Source: Cytobacillus pseudoceanisediminis
GTDB taxonomy: Bacteria > Bacillota > Bacilli > Bacillales > Cytobacillaceae
Assembly: GCF_023516215.1 (NCBI RefSeq)
Contig: NZ_CP097349.1
Span: forward strand, 4,492,001-4,556,000
DNA length: 64,000 nucleotides
Direction of reading: 5' to 3'
Shown: positions 44,065 through 53,235 of the stretch, piece after piece
How positions within the stretch are numbered: position 1 is the first letter of the stretch
Layout of the letters: each line of letters begins with the position of its first letter
Translations under genes and position numbers: made by a program
Notes under the pieces: generated by a model
What the model saw: only the letters and a program-made list of their open reading frames with translations
Told to the model about the DNA's origin: nothing
Databases searched by the model: none

Positions 44065-45026
44065 AAAGCTTACTTTCTAAAGATCAAGTTTCAATGAGGG
44101 ACGTTTTTGGAGAAACACTGCTCAAATTATCTCTGGAGTCCGATAAGGTATATGCGATTGATGGAGATTTGGCTAACTCAACCAAAATAGATGCTGTTGC
44201 AAAAGGGAATCCTGCTAGATTTCTGCAAATGGGCATCGCTGAACAGAATATGATGAGTGTGGCTGCAGGACTGGCTGCAACTGGCTTGCAGCCCTGGGCG
44301 GCTACCTTTGCTGCATTTCTGTCTAAACGTGCCATTGATCAAATTCAAGTACAAATTGCTCAGCCGAAATTAGACGTGAAAATGATTGGAGCCTATAGCG
44401 GTTTGCTGACAGGGGTAACGGGAAAAACGCATCAATCGCTGGAGGATATCGCAATTTTCAGGTCACTTGCCAATATGGTTGTTCTCGCACCTGCAGACAG
44501 TACAGAAGTGGAAAAAATGATGGAGTTTGCACATAAATACGAAGGGCCATTATATATGCGCCTTGCCCGTGACCCTTATCCAATCATTTTTAATGAAGAT
44601 TACCACTTTGAATTCGGCAAAGCGGTGCATTTAAAAGAAGGAACGGATATTACCATCATTTCTACAGGAACACAAACCAGCAGGTCTTTAGCCGCGGCAG
44701 AACAATTAGAAGCTGATGGAATCTCTGCTGCAGTGATTCATATGCCTACCATTAAGCCGCTTGATAAAGAAGCAATTGTTCAAGCTGCAGAAAATACAGG
44801 AGTTATTGTTACAGCAGAGGAGCATAGCATTTACGGCGGTCTTGGAAGTGCAGTGGCAGAAGTTTTAGTAGAAGAGAAGCCAGTTCCTATGCTTCGTGTA
44901 GGTGTAAAAGATCTAAATTCAGAGTCAGCTAAAAATGATGACTTGCTGGAAAAGTACGAAATTTCATCTGGCCATATTGTCAAAAGAGTCAAAGAGGCAT
45001 TGACGAAGAAAAATTCTTTAATTTAA
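44061..45026 (+). CDS. Transketolase, C-terminal (pyrimidine-binding) subunit
   Basis: A 321-residue second half of a split transketolase: pyrimidine domain with the activating Glu in GIAEQNMMSVAAGLA, TGVTGKTHQSLEDIAIFRS, and the C-terminal transketolase domain (ITIISTGTQTSRSLAAAEQL). Together with the 43207 product it makes a full active site. Translationally coupled by a 4-bp overlap. The ALDH gene follows at 45049. Confidence 0.9.
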   Translation: MKSLLSKDQVSMRDVFGETLLKLSLESDKVYAIDGDLANSTKIDAVAKGNPARFLQMGIAEQNMMSVAAGLAATGLQPWAATFAAFLSKRAIDQIQVQIAQPKLDVKMIGAYSGLLTGVTGKTHQSLEDIAIFRSLANMVVLAPADSTEVEKMMEFAHKYEGPLYMRLARDPYPIIFNEDYHFEFGKAVHLKEGTDITIISTGTQTSRSLAAAEQLEADGISAAVIHMPTIKPLDKEAIVQAAENTGVIVTAEEHSIYGGLGSAVAEVLVEEKPVPMLRVGVKDLNSESAKNDDLLEKYEISSGHIVKRVKEALTKKNSLI

Positions 45027-45048
45027 CCATAGGATTGGAGAGGTAAAT

Positions 45049-46476
45049 ATGCAGACAAGTATTTTAAATGAAAAGCTATTTATTGATGGAAAATGGATTC
45101 AATCGGAAAATACACACAAAGTATATAACAAATACACCGGAGAGCTCTTTTCAGAGATTGGCATTGCTGATGAAAAGCTGGTGGATCAAGCAATTGCAGC
45201 TGCTGAATACGCACATAAAAATACAACATTTATCCCGGATTACCGCTATAGGGTTTTAATGCGTGCAGCAGAGCTGCTGCTGAGTCATGCCGAAGAATTC
45301 GCTCAAATTATTGCCAAGGAAGGCGGGAAGCCTATCACTGATGCAAGAGCAGAAGTGAATCGCTCAGCATCGACATTCCAAATTGCTGCTGATGAAACAA
45401 AAAAGCTCGTAGGAGAAATTATCCCAAATTATAACGTGCAGGGAAGATTCCTTTATACAATAAAAAAGCCTGTGGGAGTTGTAGCAGCAATTACCCCGTT
45501 TAACTTCCCTCTAAATCTTGTTGCACATAAAGTTGCTCCGGCCTTGGCAGCGGGAAATCCAGTTATTCTTAAGCCGGCATCTGATACAGCAACGATTGCT
45601 ATAAAACTATGTGAACTGCTCGAGAAAGCGGGAGTTCCGAGAGGATACCTGCAATGTGTAGTAGGAAGCGGGGGTACAGTCGGTGAACAGCTCCTGAATG
45701 ATGAAAGGATTGCGCATTATACATTCACAGGTTCACCTGGAGTAGGCAAACATATTCAGAAAACAATTGGATTAAGAAAAGCCACCTTAGAGCTGGGCTC
45801 CAACTCTGCCACTATCGTTCATAGTGATGCGGATATTCATAAAGCTGCTGCCAAGCTTGCAAAAATGTCATTTGCACATGCCGGGCAAATATGCATCTCA
45901 GTTCAGAGAATTTTTGTTCAGAAATCTGTTAAAGAGAGGTTCCTAGAAAAGTTTTTGCAGGAGGTTTCCTATCTTAAGGTGGGAGATCCTTTGGACCCGA
46001 ATACGAATGTTGGCCCAATGATCAATGTGAAGGAAGCTGAACGCATTGAGCAATGGGTCAAGGAAGCTGAAGAGGATGGAGCAGTCATTTTAACCGGGGG
46101 AAAACGAGAAGGCAGTATTTTTTACCCAACCGTAATTACAAATGTGAGAAAAGGGATGAAAGTTTCGGATGAAGAGGTGTTCGCTCCTGTCGTTACCGTC
46201 TCAGATTACGAAACAATCGAAGAAGCAATTGAGCTTGTGAATGACTCGAAGTATGGCCTGCAGGCCGGAATATATACTTCAGATCTGAGTTTATCTTATA
46301 AAATTCCTTACATGCTTGAAGTAGGCGGTGTTGTTATTAATGATACATGCTGCTTCAGGACTGATCAAATGCCTTATGGAGGCGTGAAAGAAAGCGGAAA
46401 TGGCAAGGAAGGTCCGGCTTATGCCATACAAGAACTCGTAGAAACTGTGACGGTCGTTGTAAATCTTGAAGAATGA
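45049..46476 (+). CDS. NAD(P)-dependent aldehyde dehydrogenase
   Basis: ALDH-superfamily enzyme of 475 residues: VAAITPFNFPLNLVAHK, ILKPASDTA, FTGSPGVGKHI, the catalytic Glu in LELGSNSA and Cys in AGQICISVQR. Sub-family resembles YfmT/glyceraldehyde- and lactaldehyde-type dehydrogenases. It would oxidise an aldehyde formed in the pathway (for instance a transketolase or dehydrogenase product) to an acid. Sulfolactaldehyde dehydrogenases belong to the same broad group, but nothing else here points to sulfonates. Start ATG after GGAGAGG. Confidence 0.87.
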   Translation: MQTSILNEKLFIDGKWIQSENTHKVYNKYTGELFSEIGIADEKLVDQAIAAAEYAHKNTTFIPDYRYRVLMRAAELLLSHAEEFAQIIAKEGGKPITDARAEVNRSASTFQIAADETKKLVGEIIPNYNVQGRFLYTIKKPVGVVAAITPFNFPLNLVAHKVAPALAAGNPVILKPASDTATIAIKLCELLEKAGVPRGYLQCVVGSGGTVGEQLLNDERIAHYTFTGSPGVGKHIQKTIGLRKATLELGSNSATIVHSDADIHKAAAKLAKMSFAHAGQICISVQRIFVQKSVKERFLEKFLQEVSYLKVGDPLDPNTNVGPMINVKEAERIEQWVKEAEEDGAVILTGGKREGSIFYPTVITNVRKGMKVSDEEVFAPVVTVSDYETIEEAIELVNDSKYGLQAGIYTSDLSLSYKIPYMLEVGGVVINDTCCFRTDQMPYGGVKESGNGKEGPAYAIQELVETVTVVVNLEE

Positions 46477-46514
46477 TAAATAGGTTCATATAAAAATAGA
46501 AAGAGCTGATAAGA

Positions 46515-47603
46515 GTGGAGACATTTAAGATAGCCGTTATCCCAGGTGACGGCATTGGACCGGAAGTAATAGATGAAGGCGTCAAGATTATGAAAAAGGC
46601 AGCAGAGCTGGATGGTCATTTGCAGTTCGAATTTACGTATTTTCCTTGGGGATGTGAATTTTATTTAAAGAATGGAAAGATGATGGATGAAGACGGGATT
46701 GAACAGTTAAAGTCTTTTGATGCAATCTACTTGGGAGCCGTCGGTTATCCAGGGGTGCCAGACCATATCTCCCTTTGGGATCTGCTCTTGAAAATCAGGA
46801 AGGAATTTGACCAGTATGTAAATATTCGACCCATCACACTATTAAATGGGGCACCCTGTCCCATTAATGGCGGAAATAAAGAAAACATCGATATGCTATT
46901 CATTCGTGAGAATAGTGAAGGTGAGTATGCAGGGGCCGGGGATTGGCTTTTTAAAGGCAAACCCGAAGAAGTCGTTTTACAGACAGGGGTCTTTTCACGG
47001 AAAGGTACTGAGCGCATCATCCGTTATGCTTTTGAAACAGCATCCAAAGCAGGGAAAACACTGACCAGCATTAGTAAGGGAAATGCACTTAATTATTCCA
47101 TGGTATTTTGGGATCAAGTGTTTGAGCAGGTGAGCAAGGAATATCCCCAAGTTCAGACCTATTCCTATCTTGTTGATGCAGCAGCTATGTACATGATTAA
47201 AGATCCCGCAAGGTTCGAGGTTGTTGTAACCTCCAATTTATTTGGAGATATATTAACAGATTTGGGTGCAGCGCTAGGAGGAGGCATGGGGCTGGCGGCC
47301 GGAGCCAATATTAATCCTGAAAAAATATTCCCGTCAATGTTTGAGCCAATTCATGGTTCAGCATCGGATATCGCAGGGAAAGAGATAGCCAACCCGCTGG
47401 CTGCAATTTGGTCAGCCAGCCAGCTTTTTGATTTTCTCGGCTTTAACGATATAGGAGAAAATCTGCTCAGCTGCATCGAAAAAACTTTGGAAGAGAAAAG
47501 GGTTCTTACTCCAGATCTCGGCGGATCTGCTTCCACTTCAGAAGTTGGTGCGCGTGTAGCTGAAATCCTAACTGAAATGGCAAAAGTCCAGTCATCCATA
47601 TAA
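46515..47603 (+). CDS. Isocitrate/isopropylmalate-type dehydrogenase, tartrate/D-malate branch
   Basis: NAD-dependent beta-decarboxylating dehydrogenase of 362 residues: IAVIPGDGIGPEVIDEG at the N-terminus, GAVGYPGVPDHISLWDLLLK (the tartrate/D-malate dehydrogenase form of the substrate loop), RENSEGEYAG and NLFGDILTDLGAALGGGMGL. Substrates of this branch are D-malate, tartrate and 3-isopropylmalate-like hydroxy acids. It resembles B. subtilis YcsA and TtuC. GTG start; the ribosome site is weak (AAAGAGC), so the start is less certain than the identity. A strong terminator follows. Confidence 0.88.
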   Translation: METFKIAVIPGDGIGPEVIDEGVKIMKKAAELDGHLQFEFTYFPWGCEFYLKNGKMMDEDGIEQLKSFDAIYLGAVGYPGVPDHISLWDLLLKIRKEFDQYVNIRPITLLNGAPCPINGGNKENIDMLFIRENSEGEYAGAGDWLFKGKPEEVVLQTGVFSRKGTERIIRYAFETASKAGKTLTSISKGNALNYSMVFWDQVFEQVSKEYPQVQTYSYLVDAAAMYMIKDPARFEVVVTSNLFGDILTDLGAALGGGMGLAAGANINPEKIFPSMFEPIHGSASDIAGKEIANPLAAIWSASQLFDFLGFNDIGENLLSCIEKTLEEKRVLTPDLGGSASTSEVGARVAEILTEMAKVQSSI

Positions 47604-47626
47604 CAGCCATTTTGGAACTATAGAGA

Positions 47627-47658
47627 AAACAGCGCTTTTTCCTGGAGCGCTGTTTTTC
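47627..47658 (+). terminator. Intrinsic terminator
   Basis: AACAGCGCT (47628-47636) and AGCGCTGTT (47646-47654) form a perfect 9-bp stem, followed by TTTT. Confidence 0.87.
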
Positions 47659-47730
47659 CTATTGCACATTCGCAAGTAAAAAAGGTGCAAATTGAAGGCA
47701 GTTATCATATCTGAAAAAGGAGACTTGCCG

Positions 47731-48684
47731 ATGATTAAAAAAATAGCTGTTATTGGAGCAGGAACAATGGGCCACAGTATTGCCCTTAACTTTGCGATCT
47801 ATGGCCTTAATGTAAATATATATGACCCGGATTGGAAAAGTGTTGAAAAGGCTAAAGATGAGATTCAAAGGCAGCTGGACTTATTGCAGGAAGTAGGAAA
47901 TATAGATATCCAAAATAAAATCAATACGCTCAAGAGTATCCATTTCTATACCAGCTTAAAAGAAACAGTAGCAGATAGAGAATTTGTGGTGGAAGCCGTC
48001 CCTGAGAATCTGGAATTAAAACAAGATCTTTTAAAAAAATTAGATGACTATTGCCCTCCAAAGACCATTTTAGCAAGCAACACTTCAAGCTTGGATTTGG
48101 AGAGCATGATGGTAAAGGTAAGTGAAATGAGAAAAAAGAATCCTGATAACTCATTGGTATAACCCTGCGCATATTATGCCTCTTGTGGAAATTTCAAATT
48201 TTGGAAATATCCATAAAGATGTGTATGAAGATGTGAAAAGTTTGCATATGTCCATCGGCAAACAATGTATAGAAGTATTAAAAAATATTCCTGGTCTGGT
48301 GGCAAATCGGATTCAGCAGAGTGTGGCAAGAGAGGTATTTTCACTGATGGAGCAGCAAGCTGCATCTCCCGAGGATATTGAAAAAGCTTTAATGTTTGGC
48401 CCGCATTTCGATACGCCACAACAGGGCAATTAATGATTGCTGATATGGGCGGATTGGATATATGGTGCACGGTAGGTGATAATTTGCTGAAAGATATGGA
48501 GAATAGGCAATTCTCCAGTCCTCTGCTAAGAGAGAAAACATCTGTAGGAAAGCTGGGGTTAAAATCCGGCGAAGGTTTTTTTAAATATCGAAAAGATGAA
48601 GAAGCGGAAATTAAAAAACAGTTTAATAGGAAGCTCCTTCATCAGCTAAATGCCTCTCAATACTATATAAATCATATTAAATGA
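47731..48684 (+). CDS. 3-hydroxyacyl-CoA dehydrogenase-family oxidoreductase 2, frame broken twice
   Basis: Paralog of the 4571 protein: IGAGTMGHSIALN, FVVEAVPENLELK and SNTSSLDLESMM, then after the first break HWYNPAHIMPLVEIS and IPGLVANRIQQSV, and after the second MIADMGGLDIW. The first break is an apparent extra A in the run at 48132-48137 (EMRKRILITHWYNPAH when removed); the second a missing base near 48406-48408 (PHFRYATTGQLMIADMGG). Reconstructed length about 317 residues. ATG 47731 behind AAAGGAGA is chosen over TTG 47692. It probably acts on a free hydroxy acid of the cluster's pathway. Confidence 0.82.
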
Positions 48685-48697
48685 AAGGGTGAATTTC

Positions 48698-49606
48698 TTG
48701 AAACTAATAACCTTTAAAGACAAGGACGGGACAATTAAATCAGGGTGGATAGAGAAAGAACAAGTTTTTGATATGGAAAAGGCAAGCGGGGGTAAACTGC
48801 CTGGCTCAATACTTGGTTTTCTGGAACGGTTTGAAGAAAACTATAAACTCGCTAGCCATATTGCTGACCTTGATCATTTGGGTACGTACAAACTGGACGA
48901 TATTAAACTTTTAGCGCCTTTGCCGAACCCTAGAAGTGTGCGGGATTTTATGGCATTTGAAGGCCATATCGCGACTATAGCAGCCAAAAAAGGGGAAAAT
49001 GTTGTGCCAGAATGGTATGAGATTCCGGTGTTTTACTTTACGAATCACCATGCCATTACAGGGCCGAATCAGAAAATTCAGCGCCCGGCCCAATGCAGTG
49101 AACTGGATTATGAATTGGAAATTGCTTGTATCATAGGCAGAGAAGGCAGAAATATAAGAGCTGAACAAGCTGATGATTATATAGCAGGGTACACCATTTT
49201 GAATGACTGGTCTGCACGTGATCTGCAAATGAGGGAAATGAAGGCGGGATTAGGACCAGCCAAAGGCAAGGACTTTGCTACATCGATTGGACCGTATATT
49301 GTGACAAAGGATGAATTGGAAGAATTCCGCGATGGAGATAGATTAAACCTGGAAATGACAGCTAGAGTTAATGGAAAGCAGCTGTCTAAGGGAAACTTCA
49401 AACATATTCATCATTCATTTGGACGAATGATTGAGCGGGCGTCCTCGGAGGCTACCCTATATCCTGGAGATATCATTGGTTCAGGTACTGTTAGTACGGG
49501 CTGTATCCTGGAATTAGGAACGGATATTCAAAATTGGCTTCAGCCTGGGGACATAGTGGAACTTGAAATTACCGGTTTGGGTAAACTCACCAATGAGATT
49601 ATGTAA
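48698..49606 (+). CDS. Fumarylacetoacetate hydrolase (FAH)-family protein
   Basis: A 302-residue FAH-fold enzyme: MAFEGHI, VFYFTNHHAITGPNQKI, the metal-binding DYELEIACIIGREGR (Glu-x-Glu), NDWSARDLQMREM, GPAKGKDFATSIGPYIVT and GSGTVSTGCILELG. Family members hydrolyse or decarboxylate 2,4-diketo acids and related oxo acids using Mg2+. TTG 48698 is preferred over GTG 48689 because AAAGGGTGA lies in the right place before it. In this cluster it would act on an oxo acid made by the dehydrogenases. Substrate unknown. Confidence 0.87.
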   Translation: MKLITFKDKDGTIKSGWIEKEQVFDMEKASGGKLPGSILGFLERFEENYKLASHIADLDHLGTYKLDDIKLLAPLPNPRSVRDFMAFEGHIATIAAKKGENVVPEWYEIPVFYFTNHHAITGPNQKIQRPAQCSELDYELEIACIIGREGRNIRAEQADDYIAGYTILNDWSARDLQMREMKAGLGPAKGKDFATSIGPYIVTKDELEEFRDGDRLNLEMTARVNGKQLSKGNFKHIHHSFGRMIERASSEATLYPGDIIGSGTVSTGCILELGTDIQNWLQPGDIVELEITGLGKLTNEIM

Positions 49607-49661
49607 TGAAACAGCTTTTTTTTCGGACTAAACTAGATTTGGAGAAAGAGAGGAGAATTAG

Positions 49662-50887
49662 ATGTATTTGAGTCAGCAAAATTTTGATTTTTCCATACCA
49701 ACAGAAATTATCTATGGCATTAATAGTGTTAAACATAAGCTTCCAGATACAATACGGAGCCTTCAAAAAGCAAAGGTCTTTGTTGCCACTGACCCAGGAC
49801 TTCTTAATACAGGAATAATAGATGCAACTACCTCATTATTAAATAAGAACGGCATTGATACAGTAGTGTTTGCTGAAGTCGAGCCGAATCCCCATGCTCA
49901 GACTGTTATGAAGGGAGCACAGATATATAAACAGGAATCCTGCGAAATGATCCTTGCCATAGGGGAGGAAGCCCCATGGACTTCGCAAAAGCTGTTAGTG
50001 TGATAGTTGCTCATGAAGGACACATACTGGATTATCGCCGGGGTCAAAAGCCCCTTCACCAAGCTATTCCTTTACTCATTGCTATTCCTACTACGGTTGG
50101 AACCGGTTCGGAGGTGACTCCGGTCTCGGTGATCACTGATAATGAGGCGGGCAGAAAATATGTAATCGCTTCCCCTATGCTTGCACCAAAGGCGGCCTTT
50201 ATCGATCCAAGTTTAACCACTTCTCTTCCGCGGCATGTCGTTTCTGCTACTGGAGTGGATGCTTTAGTGCATGCCATTGAGTCTTATACATCACTGAAAT
50301 CAAACCCGATTACAGATGGATTAGCCTTTGAAGCAATCAAAATGATTAAGGAAAATTTGCCGGCAAGCTATGCGCACCCGGATAATCTTGAAGCCAGGGC
50401 ACAAATACACCTGGCCAGCACAATGGCAGGTATATCCTTTGGAATAGCGGGCGTAGCACTAGTCCATTCTTGCTCGCACCCTATGTCGGCTTTATATCAG
50501 GTACCTCATGGACTTGCGAATGCCATATTGCTGCCGCACATTATAGAACATAACTTAATAGCCAACTATGAAAAGTATGCCAATATTGCAAGGATTTTTG
50601 AACCGTCGCTGACATTCGAGAATGATAGAAATGCTGCAAGGCAACTTGCTCCATTACTTAAAGAGTTTAATAAAGCTCTGGATATTCCAGAGGATTTTAG
50701 TTATCTAAAGCTAGATTTTACTGATGAAATGGTAGATCGCTTAACTAAAGATGCAATGAATGATTTAGGCACGATTCCAAATAATCCTCGGAAAGCAGAT
50801 AAAGAAGATATTCGTCAAATTTATAAAAAAGTATTGCCGATGGCTTTAATAAAGACTGAACTGGAATTCGTAAGTGAAACAGTCTAG
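49662..50887 (+). CDS. Iron-containing alcohol dehydrogenase 2, frame broken once
   Basis: Group III metal dehydrogenase. One G is missing in the run at 49962-49965; repair gives MILAIGGGSPMDFAKAVSV, the family's NAD motif. Other motifs: IAIPTTVGTGSEVTPVSV, GVDALVHAIESY (Asp and His ligands), HSCSHPMSALYQVPHGLANA (two further His ligands). Reconstructed length about 408 residues. Compared with the 12430 enzyme it keeps the usual His in SCSHP. Last gene of the LacI-controlled cluster, followed by a terminator. Confidence 0.87.
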
Positions 50888-50891
50888 TCAT

Positions 50892-50926
50892 AAGAGGCAC
50901 CTTTATTAAAAGGTGTCTTATTTTGT
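50892..50926 (+). terminator. Intrinsic terminator ending the LacI-controlled cluster
   Basis: GAGGCACCTTT (50894-50904) pairs with AAAGGTGTCTT (50909-50919, two wobble pairs), followed by ATTTTG. Confidence 0.78.
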
Positions 50927-50944
50927 TTATATCTATCATATTAT

Positions 50945-50960
50945 GTTGCAAAAACGCAAC
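50945..50960. promoter_or_regulatory. Upstream activator site 1 for the 51196 regulator
   Basis: GTTGC-AAAAAC-GCAAC, an inverted repeat with 6-nt spacer that recurs at 51049. Centre is about 190 bp before the -24 element. Confidence 0.65.
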
Positions 50961-51048
50961 GAAATTAAAAGGATAAACAGGATGAATAGGTGCTGTTCCC
51001 TTTTGCAAACTTGTTTTATTCAACCTTTAATGCGTTTCCGCAACACCT

Positions 51049-51064
51049 GTTGCGGTATTGCAAC
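51049..51064. promoter_or_regulatory. Upstream activator site 2 for the 51196 regulator
   Basis: GTTGC-GGTATT-GCAAC, same arms and spacing as site 1. It overlaps a further inverted repeat CCGCAAC-ACCT-GTTGCGG (51038-51055). Centre is about 85 bp before the -24 element. Confidence 0.68.
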
Positions 51065-51137
51065 ATTTTTTTACTGGCTATATAGTTTAAATATTACAAA
51101 ATGTGAGAAATATCAGCATTTTATTAATTTTCTAATG

Positions 51138-51154
51138 TTGGCATACTTCTTGCA
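51138..51154 (+). promoter_or_regulatory. Sigma-54 (-24/-12) promoter of the activator-led operon
   Basis: TTGGCATACTTCTTGCA has GG and GC elements with the same spacing as the promoter at 12375 and matches TGGCA-N6-TTGCA. The expected start at about 51165 lies only 4 bp before GTG 51169, which supports TTG 51196 as the true start of the next gene. Confidence 0.83.
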
Positions 51155-51195
51155 TTAATAATTTATGAGTGAATCACTCAGAGGGAGCGGGAAAA

Positions 51196-53235
51196 TTGTT
51201 AGTAAAAGACGCGATGACTCGTACTTCTATTAAATTTTTTGAAAACGATTACATCGATAGAGCTGCAAAAACCTTACTTGAATCCCATATGAAAGGCGGG
51301 CTGGTCTATAACGTTAGAGATGAGTTAGCGGGATGTTTTACAGAGCATAATCTATTAGAAGGTTTGTTAAATCAACATAAGGTACTATCAGAAATTTACC
51401 AGACTGACTTTTGTTTCCTTAACGAAATGGATGAATTAAACAATATAAAGCTCAATGATCAGGAAATCTGGCCAATCCTTAATAAAAGCAGGCAGATCAC
51501 AGGCTTCCTGACAAAAGAACAGTATCTGGCGGCCTATGCCAGAACTTCTCAGGTGGAGCTCAGCCGCATGGATGCTATTTTTAATTCGGCACATAATGGG
51601 ATTCTATCCATCGATTTGGAAGGAAGGATTACCTCAATGAATCCTCCGGCAGAAAAGATGGCTATGACAACTAAGGAGAAAGCCCTTGGTAAGTTTTTGA
51701 CAGATGTTGTCACTCCAAGCGGGTTATTGAATGTTATCCGTACAGGTAAGGGACATACAGAAAAATACCGGGTAGGAAAAAGAAAATATTTAACCCATCG
51801 AACACCGCTCTATGATGGCAAAACTCTTGTGGGAGCGGTTGGTGTCTTTCAGGATATTTCAGAAATCGAATTTGTCTCGAGTGAGCTTGAATCCGTCAAG
51901 CAGCTCTTGAAAGAACAGGAAACGATACTGGATAACTCTACAGACGGAATCTGCATTACCGATGGGGAAGGAGCCATTATTAAATGCAACCAGAGCTTCA
52001 GGCAGCTTTTTGATGTAAGAAATGAGAGTCCTGACTACATAAAAGATATCGCCCGGCAGGTAGAAGCTAAGGGCAGATCGCATAACATCATGGAAACAAG
52101 CAAAGACAATAAAAATTCATTAATTATAACGGCAAATCCCATTAAGAACAGCAGCAATCAAATTGATAGAGTTGTTATCAATGTGAAGGACATGACTGAA
52201 TTCGATGCGCTCAGAAGTGAGCTGGCAAAAACAAAGTCAATATTGGAGCATATGCATCTTTCCGAGAGATCAGAGACGTTCATAGCCAAATCACCTGAAA
52301 TGGAAAGGCTGCTTGAGACCGTTCAGCAGGTGGCAAAGGTGGATGTAACGGTTCTATTATCAGGTGAATCGGGAGTGGGGAAAGAGGAAATCGCCAAGCT
52401 GATCCAGCAGTCGAGTCCGAGGTCGGAAGGGCCATTTATTAAGGTGAATTGTGGGGCTATTCCTGAATCACTGATGGAGTCTGAGCTTTTTGGATACGAA
52501 GGCGGTGCCTTTACAGGTGCCTTAAAAAAGGGAAAAGCCGGTTTATTTGAACAAGCAGATAATGGAACCATCTTTCTGGACGAGATTGGGGAAATCCCAA
52601 ACCACCTGCAGGTCAAGCTGCTGCGGGTATTGCAGGAAATGGAGATTAACAGGGTAGGATCATCCAAAACGACAAAGATTGATGTGCGGGTAATAGCAGC
52701 TACCAACAGGGATCTTAAAGAATTGGTTGTGGAAGGAAGTTTTCGGGAGGACTTATTTTACAGGCTGAATGTTATCCCCATAGCAATTCCGCCATTAAGA
52801 AGAAGGGTCGAAGATATTCCAATCCTAATTGATGCGTATGCAAGGATGTTTGCAGCAAAATACCACAAACATCTCAAATTCACCAAGAAAGCCATACAGG
52901 TTCTGACTAATTATCAGTGGCCAGGGAATGTAAGGGAACTCGTCAATATGATTGAAAGAATATACGTAACAGCTTCGAATCCCGAAGTGGGGGAGCAGGA
53001 GGTTCTTTCTTTATTTAGCAAAGGCGATAACCAAGGAATGAGTCAGGATCAAGCCATTGTCGTAAATCAGTTATTACCGCTAAAAGAAGCTGTAGATCTG
53101 CTTGAAAGAGAGCTGATCTATAAGGCGTCACAGTCAGAGAAATCCTATCGGGGCATTGCCCGTGTGCTGGAAGTGAATCCTTCTACCATTGTTCGAAAGG
53201 TAAAAAAATTAGAAGGGGGATTATTAAAATCATGA
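51196..53235 (+). CDS. Sigma-54 (SigL)-dependent activator with PAS domains
   Basis: Enhancer-binding protein of about 679 residues. The N-terminal 110 residues look like a degenerate CBS pair (VKDAMTRTSIKFFENDYIDRA, GCFTEHNLLEGL). Two PAS domains follow (FNSAHNGILSIDLEG; LDNSTDGICITDGEG), then the AAA+ ATPase with GESGVGKE, GAFTGA and IFLDEIGEI, and a C-terminal HTH (SYRGIARVLEVNPSTIVRKV). TTG 51196 is chosen for the GAGGGAGCGG ribosome site and the position of the upstream promoter. Being first in a sigma-54-driven operon, it should activate its own synthesis together with the beta-oxidation genes. Its stop overlaps the next ATG (ATGA). Confidence 0.92.
   Translation: MLVKDAMTRTSIKFFENDYIDRAAKTLLESHMKGGLVYNVRDELAGCFTEHNLLEGLLNQHKVLSEIYQTDFCFLNEMDELNNIKLNDQEIWPILNKSRQITGFLTKEQYLAAYARTSQVELSRMDAIFNSAHNGILSIDLEGRITSMNPPAEKMAMTTKEKALGKFLTDVVTPSGLLNVIRTGKGHTEKYRVGKRKYLTHRTPLYDGKTLVGAVGVFQDISEIEFVSSELESVKQLLKEQETILDNSTDGICITDGEGAIIKCNQSFRQLFDVRNESPDYIKDIARQVEAKGRSHNIMETSKDNKNSLIITANPIKNSSNQIDRVVINVKDMTEFDALRSELAKTKSILEHMHLSERSETFIAKSPEMERLLETVQQVAKVDVTVLLSGESGVGKEEIAKLIQQSSPRSEGPFIKVNCGAIPESLMESELFGYEGGAFTGALKKGKAGLFEQADNGTIFLDEIGEIPNHLQVKLLRVLQEMEINRVGSSKTTKIDVRVIAATNRDLKELVVEGSFREDLFYRLNVIPIAIPPLRRRVEDIPILIDAYARMFAAKYHKHLKFTKKAIQVLTNYQWPGNVRELVNMIERIYVTASNPEVGEQEVLSLFSKGDNQGMSQDQAIVVNQLLPLKEAVDLLERELIYKASQSEKSYRGIARVLEVNPSTIVRKVKKLEGGLLKS

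Noticed and set aside
43207..45026. 1-Deoxyxylulose-5-phosphate synthase or pyruvate dehydrogenase E1
   Set aside because: The domain split, the KGHSAIG and GKTHQSLEDIA motifs and the lengths fit the two-subunit transketolase type.
51169..51195. GTG 51169 as the start of the second sigma-54 activator
   Set aside because: It would lie only a few bases after the predicted transcript start with no ribosome site; TTG 51196 has a good one.
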